Positions 17,545 to 25,747 of a stretch of DNA of 64,000 nt are shown here, one piece after another. The position numbers and the translations under genes were made by a program. Source of the stretch: NORP23 sp050302475. Its GTDB lineage: Bacteria; Pseudomonadota; Alphaproteobacteria; Rhodobacterales; Rhodobacteraceae. The stretch spans positions 1-64,000 of the forward strand of contig JBNLBF010000012.1 of assembly GCA_050302475.1 (NCBI GenBank), written 5' to 3'. Position 1 is the stretch's first letter; the number at the start of each line of letters is the position of its first letter. The notes under the pieces were generated by a model. The model saw only the letters and a list, made by a program, of their open reading frames with translations, was not told where the DNA came from and ran no database searches.

Positions 17545-18687
17545 ATGACTGACTCTGCGCCAAAAACCGCCGTAATTATTGTCGCTGCCGGTCGCGGTAC
17601 GCGTGCTGGCGCAGGGCTGCCAAAACAGTATCGTCAGATTCAGGGGCAGACAGTTTTGACCCGCACGCTTTTGGCCTTTGCCCGCCTGCCTGCAATTACC
17701 GAAATTGTCACCGTCATCCACCCGGATGACCGTTCCCATTACGACGCGGCGGCAGAAGGGATGGCGAAACTTCATCCGCCCGTCACAGGGGGCGAAAGCC
17801 GCGCCGACTCGGTTCGCGCCGGATTGCTTGCCCTCGCGTCTGATCCACCCGACTATGTGCTGATCCATGACGCCGCCCGCCCCTTTGTCAGCCCTCAGCT
17901 TGTCGAACAGGTTATCGAGCGGCTGGCCCACGTTCCCGGCGCCCTCGTTGCGCTGCCGGTGATCGACGCGCTTTGGCAAGGGGATCAGACAGCAGAAAAC
18001 GCGATAGACCGCACCAATATGTGGCGCGCGCAAACCCCGCAGGGCTTTCACTACGCCCCGTTTGTCGCAGCCTTTAAAAAGGCCAGTGGCGATGAAAAGG
18101 ACGATGCCGAAATCGACGTCAAAGCAGGGCTGGAGGTCAGTTTAGTTTATGGAGAGCCCCAGAACCGCAAACTGACGACCGAGGAAGATTTTATCAAAAC
18201 TGAGGCCACCGACATCCGTACGGGCATCGGCTACGATGTACATGCGTTTAAGGACGGTGATCAGGTCACGCTGTGCGGGATCAGTCTTCCCCATGATCGC
18301 GCGCTGAAGGGGCATTCGGATGCTGACGTCGCCATGCACGCCATCACCGACGCAATCTTCGGTGCCATGGCCGACGGCGATATCGGCCAGTGGTTTCCCC
18401 CCAGTGATCCAGAATGGAAAGGGGCGGCGTCGGATATATTCCTGCGTAAAGCCATTGAGCGAACCGCGACCCTTGGCTTTGCCATCACCCATATCGACTG
18501 CACGATCATCTGCGAACGCCCGAAAATCGGTCCGCATACGGCGCGCATGCGTGCCCGGCTTGCAGAAATCCTGAACATCACCGAAGATCGGGTTTCGGTG
18601 AAGGCCACAACGTCCGAACGCCTTGGCTTCACCGGGCGGGAGGAAGGCATCGCCGCCATGGCAACCGCAACATTGAGAGGCCTATGA
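17545..18687 (+). CDS. ispDF: Bifunctional IspD/IspF of the MEP isoprenoid pathway
   Basis: Fusion of 2-C-methyl-D-erythritol 4-phosphate cytidylyltransferase (residues 1 to about 220: AVIIVAAGRGTRAGAGLPKQY, VLIHDAARPFV) and 2-C-methyl-D-erythritol 2,4-cyclodiphosphate synthase (about 224-380: RTGIGYDVHAF with metal ligands Asp231 and His233, LKGHSDADV, TTSERLGFTGR). The fusion is common in alphaproteobacteria. Its stop overlaps the pgpA start (ATGA). Confidence 0.97.
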   Translation: MTDSAPKTAVIIVAAGRGTRAGAGLPKQYRQIQGQTVLTRTLLAFARLPAITEIVTVIHPDDRSHYDAAAEGMAKLHPPVTGGESRADSVRAGLLALASDPPDYVLIHDAARPFVSPQLVEQVIERLAHVPGALVALPVIDALWQGDQTAENAIDRTNMWRAQTPQGFHYAPFVAAFKKASGDEKDDAEIDVKAGLEVSLVYGEPQNRKLTTEEDFIKTEATDIRTGIGYDVHAFKDGDQVTLCGISLPHDRALKGHSDADVAMHAITDAIFGAMADGDIGQWFPPSDPEWKGAASDIFLRKAIERTATLGFAITHIDCTIICERPKIGPHTARMRARLAEILNITEDRVSVKATTSERLGFTGREEGIAAMATATLRGL

Positions 18688-19172
18688 TCCGCATCATCAC
18701 ATCATTCTTCGGCGCTGGCCTGATCCCGTTTGCCCCAGGCACATGGGGATCGCTCGCCGCCGTTCCCGTCGCCTGGGCACTGCACATTCTGGGTGGACCG
18801 CTTTTATTGTTGGCAGCAACAGTGGCCGTCTTCTGCGGCGGCTGGTGGACCACCGGGCAATTCACCGCGGGACTTACCGATCACGACCCGTCGGAAATCG
18901 TGATCGACGAGGTTGCGGGTATGTTCATCGCGCTGCTGCCGGTGTCCTTCGGCGCATGGTACGCGGGTGTTGAGTTCATCAAACTTTATCCCGGCATCAT
19001 CACCGCATTCCTCGCCTTCCGGCTGTTCGACATCTGGAAACCATGGTTGGTTGGCTGGGCCGACAGGATGCACACACCGCTTGGCGTGATGCTGGATGAC
19101 GTGATTGCCGGCGTCTTCGCCGCGCTTGTCGTCGCCATTCTCGCCACTGTTGCACATCTGGTGTTCGTGTGA
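18684..19172 (+). CDS. pgpA: Phosphatidylglycerophosphatase A
   Basis: Membrane phosphatase that makes phosphatidylglycerol from its phosphate. 162 residues with several hydrophobic helices; the family motif GLIPFAPGTWGSLAA (about 12-26) and the acidic segment EIVIDEVAGMFIAL (about 71-84) are both present. It is coupled by overlap to ispDF upstream and to the CinA-like gene downstream. Confidence 0.93.
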   Translation: MIRIITSFFGAGLIPFAPGTWGSLAAVPVAWALHILGGPLLLLAATVAVFCGGWWTTGQFTAGLTDHDPSEIVIDEVAGMFIALLPVSFGAWYAGVEFIKLYPGIITAFLAFRLFDIWKPWLVGWADRMHTPLGVMLDDVIAGVFAALVVAILATVAHLVFV

Positions 19173-19648
19173 GCTACGACCTCGCCCGCCAGGTGCTGGA
19201 TGCCGCCAAGGCCAAAGGCTGGATGATTGCCACGGCCGAAAGCTGCACCGGCGGCATGATTTCAGCTGCGCTGACCGATGTACCGGGATCTTCGGCCGTG
19301 GTGGATCGGGGTTTCGTGACCTACTCCTACCCCGCCAAAACCGCGATGCTGGACGTTCCCGAACAGATGCTTCGCGAGAATGGCGCCGTATCGGAACCCG
19401 TCGCCCGGCAAATGGCCGAAGGGGCGCTGGCACATTCCGACGCGGATATCACGGTTGCGGTGACAGGCGTCGCCGGCCCCGGCGCTGACGGCCCCAAGCC
19501 CGAGGGGCTGGTCTGGTTCGCCATTGCAACCGCAACCAACACCACCTCTTGGAAAAAAGAGTTCGGCGCGCTTGGCCGCGACAAGGTCCGGCAAGCCACC
19601 GTGGCCGAGGCTCTGACTCATCTTCTGGCCACCCTTTCACACACCTAA
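19169..19648 (+). CDS. CinA C-terminal domain protein, nicotinamide-nucleotide amidase type
   Basis: A 159-residue stand-alone CinA C-terminal domain. Characterised members (PncC) deamidate nicotinamide mononucleotide to salvage pyridine nucleotides. Recognisable parts are ATAESCTGGMISAALTDVPGSS (about 16-37, containing the catalytic serine region), GFVTYS and VAVTGVAGPGADG (about 96-108). It starts with GTG overlapping the pgpA stop (GTGA). Confidence 0.92.
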   Translation: MSYDLARQVLDAAKAKGWMIATAESCTGGMISAALTDVPGSSAVVDRGFVTYSYPAKTAMLDVPEQMLRENGAVSEPVARQMAEGALAHSDADITVAVTGVAGPGADGPKPEGLVWFAIATATNTTSWKKEFGALGRDKVRQATVAEALTHLLATLSHT

Positions 19649-19671
19649 AACTCGATTTGCACAATTTCACA

Positions 19672-19691
19672 GCAGAAACGCGATTTTCTGC
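19672..19691. promoter_or_regulatory. Inverted repeat upstream of amtB
   Basis: GCAGAAA (19672-19678) and TTTCTGC (19685-19691) form a perfect 7-bp inverted repeat with a 6-base spacer, 24 bases after the CinA-like stop and about 130 bases before amtB. It could be a regulator site for amtB or a weak terminator; no T run follows. I found no canonical sigma-54 -24/-12 pair in the gap 19649-19819. Confidence 0.35.
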
Positions 19692-19819
19692 CTATTTCCT
19701 AATCTGTATTTGGTATACCACCCCTATATCAGCTCACATGGCTTGCCCCAACCCTCAACCCCATTACAACCGCCGCCAATGCGCCAAAAAGGCGTGAACC
19801 ATATAGAGGGAGAGAGAAT

Positions 19820-20998
19820 ATGGTTGGTGCGGATACCGCATGGATTATCGTCGCAACGGCGCTGGTCCTTTTCATGACACTTCCGGGGTTGGCAATGTTT
19901 TACGGTGGGCTTGTGCGCTCGCGCAACGTGCTGTCAGTCTTTATGCAGACAATCTCCATCGCCTGTCTGATGTCCATCCTCTGGCTGGCGGTCGGTTATT
20001 CCATCGCGTTCGGCGCTGAAGGCGGCGTCTGGGGCGGGCTGAAAAAGGCGTTCCTGTCGGGTATCGACGCGGACACGGTTTCGGGCACTATCCCCGAGGT
20101 CCTGTTCTTCGCCTTTCAGATGACCTTCGCGATCATCACCCCTGCCCTGATCGTCGGCGCGTATGTCGAGCGGATCAACTATGCCTTCGTCTTGGTGTTT
20201 TCCGCTGCATGGATGCTGCTGATCTACGCGCCGGTTGCGCATTGGATCTGGGGCGGCGGTATTCTGGCTGACGGTGGTATTCTGGGCGAGGTTGGCGCTA
20301 AAGACTTCGCAGGCGGTATCGTTGTCCACGAAACTGCAGGTCTGGCGGCGCTGGTCATCGCGTTCTTCCTTGGCGGTCGCAAAGACAAATCCAAACCGCC
20401 GCATAATCCTGGCATGGTGATGATTGGCGCATCGATGCTGTGGGTTGGCTGGTTCGGCTTTAACGCAGGCTCGCAGCTGGCGGCTGATGGCGGCGCGGCA
20501 ATGGCCCTGGTGGTCACGCATATTTCGGCCGCAACCGCCTCCCTGTCCTGGGCTTTGTGGGAGCGTTTCCGCCACGGCAAAGCCTCTATGGTTGGCCTCG
20601 TCACCGGCACGATCGCCGGTCTGGCCTCCATCACTCCGGCATCCGGCTTCGTTGGCCCGGTCGAGGCTTTGATCATCGGCGCCGTCGCCGGTGTCGTGAC
20701 ACAGGAGGCCTGCCGGTTCGTCAAGGGCTTGCTGAAGATCGACGACACGCTGGATGTCTTCGCCGTCCACGGGGTTGGCGGTATCTTCGGCACGATCATG
20801 ATCGCCGTGTTTGGAGCGGGTGCATGGGGCGCTCAGCTTGGCGCACTGGTCATCGTTGGTCTGTTCACGCTGGTCGGCACCACGCTGATTGTCGTGATCC
20901 TCAAGGCGCTGATGCCGCTCCGCGTTGATCTGGAAATGGAAACAACCGGTCTCGACCTCGCGGCCCACGGGGAACGCGCTTACGACGTCACCTCCTAA
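19820..20998 (+). CDS. amtB: Ammonium channel AmtB
   Basis: Trimeric inner-membrane ammonia/ammonium channel, 392 residues with about eleven membrane helices. Signature parts include PGLAMFYGGLVRSRN (about 23-37), the first twin histidine in VVHETAG (about 170) and the second in VFAVHGVGGIFG (about 313-324). It starts almost directly at helix 1 after a GAGGGAGAGA ribosome binding site. Unlike many bacteria no glnK PII gene is adjacent. Control by NtrC from the nearby locus is likely but inferred. Confidence 0.95.
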   Translation: MVGADTAWIIVATALVLFMTLPGLAMFYGGLVRSRNVLSVFMQTISIACLMSILWLAVGYSIAFGAEGGVWGGLKKAFLSGIDADTVSGTIPEVLFFAFQMTFAIITPALIVGAYVERINYAFVLVFSAAWMLLIYAPVAHWIWGGGILADGGILGEVGAKDFAGGIVVHETAGLAALVIAFFLGGRKDKSKPPHNPGMVMIGASMLWVGWFGFNAGSQLAADGGAAMALVVTHISAATASLSWALWERFRHGKASMVGLVTGTIAGLASITPASGFVGPVEALIIGAVAGVVTQEACRFVKGLLKIDDTLDVFAVHGVGGIFGTIMIAVFGAGAWGAQLGALVIVGLFTLVGTTLIVVILKALMPLRVDLEMETTGLDLAAHGERAYDVTS

Positions 20999-21004
20999 GT
21001 TTGC

Positions 21005-21030
21005 AGCCCGGCGGCTTTGGTCGGCGGGCT
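21005..21030 (+). terminator. Weak hairpin between amtB and the convergent COQ10-type gene
   Basis: AGCCCG (21005-21010) and CGGGCT (21025-21030) can pair just after the amtB stop. There is no T run, and the right arm touches the stop codon of the convergent gene, so terminator function is uncertain. Confidence 0.25.
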
Positions 21031-21475
21031 ACCCGTAAAGGTCCTTGGCGCGCGCCTCAAACGCCCGCACAATCCGCTCCATCGCTTCGGCGAACACCGC
21101 ACCGATCAGCTTTTGCAGGATGAAAGAGAGGAATTCAAAATCCACGAAGAAATCCACCTCGCAGGAGGTGTCATCAATCGGAGTGAAGCTCCAATGATTA
21201 TTGAGGTATTTGAACGGTCCATCCAGATAGGCGACGTCGATTTCATACTTGGCAGGTTTTAGCGTCACCCGACTTCCGAATTTCTCCCGAAACACCTTAA
21301 AAGACACAACCAGATCAGCATCGACGATCTCGTGATCCGCCTCGACCTGCCGCTTTGTGATCCGCGCCGCCGCGACCCATGGCAGAAATTCCTCATATGC
21401 CTCGATATCCGCAATCAGATCATACATCTGGCCCGCACTGTAGGGCATCACACGTTTTTCACTATGCGTCGGCAT
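21029..21475 (-). CDS. COQ10/RatA-type START-like lipid-binding protein
   Basis: A 148-residue polyketide cyclase/START-fold protein. It opens MPTHSEKRVMPYSAGQMYDLIADIEAYEEFLPW, the usual start of the COQ10/RatA group, and ends with a helix FAEAMERIVRAFEARAKDLYG. Mitochondrial COQ10 binds ubiquinone and supports respiration, while E. coli RatA is associated with ribosomes; which applies here is open. Monocistronic, convergent with amtB and divergent from the phosphoribosyltransferase gene. Confidence 0.88.
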   Translation of the reverse strand: MPTHSEKRVMPYSAGQMYDLIADIEAYEEFLPWVAAARITKRQVEADHEIVDADLVVSFKVFREKFGSRVTLKPAKYEIDVAYLDGPFKYLNNHWSFTPIDDTSCEVDFFVDFEFLSFILQKLIGAVFAEAMERIVRAFEARAKDLYG

Positions 21476-21541
21476 ACGGGCTGGCTTTCGTCGTCTATTG
21501 TTGGCAACCTATAGGGCGACAGGAGTCGGAAGGGCAAGGGT

Positions 21542-22090
21542 ATGGAACACAATAATTACGTGATTGATCAAATGATCTCGGCCAAATCCATCGCCGCCCG
21601 GGTGGAGGAGTTGGCAGCAGAGATATCCGCCCATTTCAAGGACACTGACAAGCTGGTTGTCGTTGGACTGCTACGCGGCTCTTTCGTGTTCATCGCAGAC
21701 CTTGCGCGTGAACTGGACCTGCCGGTGGAGATCGACTTCATGGAAACGTCGTCCTACGGGAACAGCACCGAGAGCAGCCGCGAAGTTCGCATCCTGAAGG
21801 ATATTCGCGGCGATATCGAAGGCCGCGATGTGCTGGTGGTCGAGGATATCGTCGACACCGGCCACACTCTGCGCCACGTGGTCGATATTCTGCAAACCCG
21901 CAAACCAGCGCGGCTGAAGATTTGTGCGCTGCTCGACAAACCCTCGCGTCGAGAGGTTGATATCACCGCCGACTGGATCGGGTTTGAAATTCCGGACAAG
22001 TTCGTTGTTGGGTATGGCATCGATTATGCACAGCGGAATCGGAATTTGGATCATATCGGCGCAGTGCGGTTTGTTGAGGACGAGACGTAG
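21542..22090 (+). CDS. hpt: Hypoxanthine phosphoribosyltransferase
   Basis: Purine salvage enzyme using PRPP, 182 residues. The PRPP-binding loop VLVVEDIVDTGHTL (about 99-112) is diagnostic, with LLRGSFVFIADLAREL (about 43-58) as the first phosphate loop and PDKFVVGYGIDYA (about 155-167) for base binding. It has its own 66-base upstream region and complements the de novo purine genes at the left of the window. Confidence 0.93.
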   Translation: MEHNNYVIDQMISAKSIAARVEELAAEISAHFKDTDKLVVVGLLRGSFVFIADLARELDLPVEIDFMETSSYGNSTESSREVRILKDIRGDIEGRDVLVVEDIVDTGHTLRHVVDILQTRKPARLKICALLDKPSRREVDITADWIGFEIPDKFVVGYGIDYAQRNRNLDHIGAVRFVEDET

Positions 22091-22267
22091 TCACCATTGC
22101 CCGCAGGCAATTCGCCCAAAAGTCTTTACATTTTACCTGAATATCCACGTCGAACTCTAGGCTAGGCCTAGCTCAACGGGCGAGGAACGTTTTTTAGTCG
22201 TCTTACGATCTCGGGAGCCTCAGGTCAGCGTGACATTGGTGCAAACCAACGTTGCAAAACCAGCACT
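22091..22267. other. Convergent noncoding gap between hpt and mfd
   Basis: 177 bases without a convincing reading frame. It contains a perfect 12-base palindrome GCTAGGCCTAGC (22161-22172) and a small stem TTGGT/ACCAA, but no T-run terminator I can assign. I see no known RNA gene in it. Confidence 0.4.
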
Positions 22268-25200
22268 CTAGGTCTTAGCCAACGCCGCCAGATCCGTCGC
22301 AATCGCAAAGGCACCTTTGACTTTGTCGCCAGTCTTCGCCCAGTCGCGGCGCACAACGATCTTGTTGTCACGCACTTTCGCCTGTCCGCGCTGATCCTGA
22401 ATGAACTTCACCAGTCCCTCCGGATTGGCAAACTTATTATTGTGGAATGTAAGCGTCGCCCCTTTCGGTCCGCCATCCAGCTTGGCAATCCCGGCACGTT
22501 TACAGGCGGACTTGATGCGGACGATGTTGAGCAGCATGTTCACCTCTTTCGGCAGCTTACCAAACCGGTCGATCAGTTCCGCTGCGAACCCTTCCAGTTC
22601 AACTTTTGTAGATAGCGCCGACAGGCGGCGATAAAGGCCAAGCCGCACATCCAGATCGGGGACGTAATCGTCGGGGATCAGCACCGGCACGCCGAGGTTG
22701 ATCTGGGGCGCCCATTGTTCGTCGGCATCGGTCAGGCCTTCCAGCTCCCCGGCTTTCATCTTGGCAATCGCCTCTTCAAGCATGTGCTGGTAAAGCTCGT
22801 AGCCAACCTCGCGAACATGGCCCGACTGTTCCTCGCCTACGAGGTTTCCAGCACCCCGGATGTCGAGGTCCTGTGAGGCCAATGAGAAGCCCGCGCCTAG
22901 GCTGTCGAGGCTGGAGAGCACCCGCAACCGTTTCTCGGCCCCTTCGGTCAGGACCTTGCGGGGTTTGGTGGTCATGTAGGCATAGGCGCGTATTTTGGAC
23001 CGCCCTACCCGGCCCCGGATCTGATAAAGCTGCGCCAGCCCGAACATATCAGCGCGATGCACGATCAGGGTATTGGCGGCAGGAATGTCGAGACCGCTTT
23101 CGACGATAGTGGTCGCTAGCAACACGTCATATTGGCCGTCATAAAAGGCGTTCATCTTGTCGTCGAGTTGTCCCGCCGGCATCTGGCCGTGGGCGGTGAC
23201 AAATGTCACCTCGGGCACCTGTTCGCGTAAAAACTCTTCGATCTCGATCAGGTCTGTGATGCGCGGGACGACATAGAAGGACTGGCCGCCACGATAATGT
23301 TCGCGTAACAGCGCCTCGCGGATAGTGACGGGGTCGAACTCGCTGACATAGGTGCGGATGGCCAGACGGTCCACCGGCGGTGTGCCGATCAGGGACAGTT
23401 CGCGAACGCCGGACAGCGCCAGTTGCAGGGTGCGCGGGATCGGGGTGGCGGTCAGGGTCAGGACGTGGACGTCCGAGCGCAGTTCCTTTAGCCGTTCCTT
23501 GTGGGTGACCCCGAAATGCTGTTCCTCGTCAATCACCAGCAGGCCGAGATTGGCGAACCGGATGCCTTTCGCCAACAGAGCGTGGGTGCCGATGACGATA
23601 TCCACCTCGCCCCGCCCCAGCCCGTCGCGGGTTTTGGTGGCCTCCGCAGCAGGCACAAAACGCGAGAGCTGGCGGACTGAGACCGGCAGGCCCCGGAAAC
23701 GTTCGGCGAAGGATTTGTAATGCTGGCGGGCGAGCAGTGTCGTTGGCGCGATGACAGCAACCTGTTGGCCCGACATGGCAGCCACGAAGGCGGCGCGCAT
23801 CGCGACCTCGGTCTTGCCAAAACCCACATCGCCACAGATCAAGCGGTCCATCGGGATTCCTGAGGACAGGTCAGTCAGCACGTCCTCGATGGCGTTGAGC
23901 TGGTCATCGGTTTCGGCATAGGGGAAGCGGGCGCAGAATTCGTCCCACATCCCTTCGGGCGGGGTCATGATGGTGCCGGACCGTAGGGCCCGTTCCGCCG
24001 CCAGCCGGATCAGTTTGTCGGCAATGTCGCGGATACGTTCCTTGAGCTTCGCCTTTTTCGCCTGCCACGCGCCACCGCCGAGCTTGTCCAGCAACCCGAC
24101 CTCGTGCCCGTAGCGCGACAGGAGTTCGATGTTTTCGACCGGTAGGAATAAGCGGTCGCCGCCCGCATATTCCAGCGCGATACATTCATGCGGAGCGCCA
24201 GCGGCGGTGATGGTTTCCAGACCGGTATATTTGCCGACACCATGATCGACATGGACGATCAGGTCGCCGGGGGAAAGGGATTGGGCTTCTTTGAGGTAAT
24301 TTTCGGCACGCCGGGTCTTGCGGCCCGTGCGGATCAGGCGATCGCCCAAAATATCCTGTTCGGCGATAACCGTTATCTCCGGGGTTTCGAACCCGGTTTC
24401 CAGCCCCCAGACGGTCAGGAACAGCCCGCCCTTCCCCGCTGGCAGGTCGGTGAAACTGGTGATCTCGCGAAAATCGGTGACGTTGCTATCTTCCAGCAGC
24501 GCCTCGAACCGTTCACGGGACCCTTCGGAATAGCTGGCGAGGATGACATGGCCGGATTTGCGCTTGGCCGCGATATGTTCGGCTAGCGCACCAAACAGCG
24601 AGATTTCCTCTTGCTGGCGTTCTGGCGCAAAATTGCGGCCACGGCGGCCACCGGCGTCGATACAGTTCGGACCGGGCGGTTGGGGGAGCGGGGAAAACTG
24701 GCGGATCGGACGGTTGGAGATGGCCTCAGCCCATGTCGCGTCATCCAGATAGAGCAACCCGGGCTCGATAGGTTTGTACACCGTCGCGATGTGAGATTTC
24801 TCCGACAGCGCCACGGTGCGGTTTTCATACTGGTCCTTGATCGACTCCCATCGGGCCGCGCGGGCGGCATCCACCTGATCATCGAGCACGATCGGCGCAC
24901 CCGGGACATAGTCGAAGAAACTTTCCAGATGTTCGTGGAAAAAGGGCAACCAATGTTCAGCACCCTGATGTTTGCGCCCCTCCGAGATAGCCTCATAAAG
25001 CGGATCGTCATTGCCGGCCGCGCCGAACGTGTGGCGGTATTCGCGGCGGAACCGCTGGATGGCCGCGTCGTCCAGAATAACCTCGGACACGGGGGCGAGT
25101 TCGATACGGGCGACCTTGGTGATGGTCATCTGGGTTTCGACGTCAAACGACCTTGCCCCGTCCAGAACGTCGCCGAACAGGTCCAGCCGGACCGGATGGT

Positions 25201-25720
25201 CCGCGCCCGGCGGGAAGATATCGATCAGGCCGCCACGGATGGAATAGTCGCCCGGCTCCATCACCATCGGCGCAGCGTTAAAGCCCATCCGGATCAGGTA
25301 GGATTTAAGCGCGTCTTCGTCGATCTGCTTGCCAACCTCGGCCACGAAGCTGGAGGTGCGCACCGTTTCGCGGGCCGGAATGCGCTGTGTCACCGCGTTC
25401 ACCGTCGTCAGGATCAGCGCCTTGCGATCAAATCCGTCGGCCAACGCCGCCAGCGTTGCCATGCGCGTCGCCGAAATATCCGCGTTGGGAGAAATTCGGT
25501 CGTAGGGGACACAATCCCAGGCCGGGAAAGTCAGGACCGGCAGGTCCGGGGCAAAGAAGCTGAGACCCTGCTGAAACGCCGCCATGCGGGCATCATCGCG
25601 CAGCACCACGATGACCGGACCATCCGCGCGCGCCACAAGCCCGGCGGCCAGATGGGTGTCAAACCCCTCCGGTGCGCCGCCCGTTAATACCTTCGAATTG
25701 GTCAGGTCCTGGGCACTCAT
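22268..25720 (-). CDS. mfd: Transcription-repair coupling factor Mfd
   Basis: Removes RNA polymerase stalled at DNA lesions and recruits UvrA. The 1150-residue length matches the family. The polymerase-interaction domain shows DLIVHVDHGVGKYTGLE (about 490-506); the RecG-like motor has Walker A GDVGFGKTEVAMRAA (about 645-659) and the DEEQ box in LLVIDEEQHFG (about 742-752), followed by TATPIPRTLQLALSG. The C-terminal TRCF domain is complete. Confidence 0.96.
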   Translation of the reverse strand: MSAQDLTNSKVLTGGAPEGFDTHLAAGLVARADGPVIVVLRDDARMAAFQQGLSFFAPDLPVLTFPAWDCVPYDRISPNADISATRMATLAALADGFDRKALILTTVNAVTQRIPARETVRTSSFVAEVGKQIDEDALKSYLIRMGFNAAPMVMEPGDYSIRGGLIDIFPPGADHPVRLDLFGDVLDGARSFDVETQMTITKVARIELAPVSEVILDDAAIQRFRREYRHTFGAAGNDDPLYEAISEGRKHQGAEHWLPFFHEHLESFFDYVPGAPIVLDDQVDAARAARWESIKDQYENRTVALSEKSHIATVYKPIEPGLLYLDDATWAEAISNRPIRQFSPLPQPPGPNCIDAGGRRGRNFAPERQQEEISLFGALAEHIAAKRKSGHVILASYSEGSRERFEALLEDSNVTDFREITSFTDLPAGKGGLFLTVWGLETGFETPEITVIAEQDILGDRLIRTGRKTRRAENYLKEAQSLSPGDLIVHVDHGVGKYTGLETITAAGAPHECIALEYAGGDRLFLPVENIELLSRYGHEVGLLDKLGGGAWQAKKAKLKERIRDIADKLIRLAAERALRSGTIMTPPEGMWDEFCARFPYAETDDQLNAIEDVLTDLSSGIPMDRLICGDVGFGKTEVAMRAAFVAAMSGQQVAVIAPTTLLARQHYKSFAERFRGLPVSVRQLSRFVPAAEATKTRDGLGRGEVDIVIGTHALLAKGIRFANLGLLVIDEEQHFGVTHKERLKELRSDVHVLTLTATPIPRTLQLALSGVRELSLIGTPPVDRLAIRTYVSEFDPVTIREALLREHYRGGQSFYVVPRITDLIEIEEFLREQVPEVTFVTAHGQMPAGQLDDKMNAFYDGQYDVLLATTIVESGLDIPAANTLIVHRADMFGLAQLYQIRGRVGRSKIRAYAYMTTKPRKVLTEGAEKRLRVLSSLDSLGAGFSLASQDLDIRGAGNLVGEEQSGHVREVGYELYQHMLEEAIAKMKAGELEGLTDADEQWAPQINLGVPVLIPDDYVPDLDVRLGLYRRLSALSTKVELEGFAAELIDRFGKLPKEVNMLLNIVRIKSACKRAGIAKLDGGPKGATLTFHNNKFANPEGLVKFIQDQRGQAKVRDNKIVVRRDWAKTGDKVKGAFAIATDLAALAKT

Positions 25721-25747
25721 GCGGGGGAGGTAGTCGGTTTTGCCGCC

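Noticed and set aside
19649..19819. Sigma-54 promoter for amtB
   Set aside because: TGG-containing stretches near 19740 and 19712 lack a TTGC-type -12 element at the correct distance.
22091..22267. Small RNA or sdhE-like gene next to mfd
   Set aside because: No reading frame with a start signal and no recognisable RNA; only short palindromes are present.
24611..25687. 358-codon plus-strand frame opposite mfd
   Set aside because: Antisense shadow of mfd, rich in Arg and His, and without a start signal.
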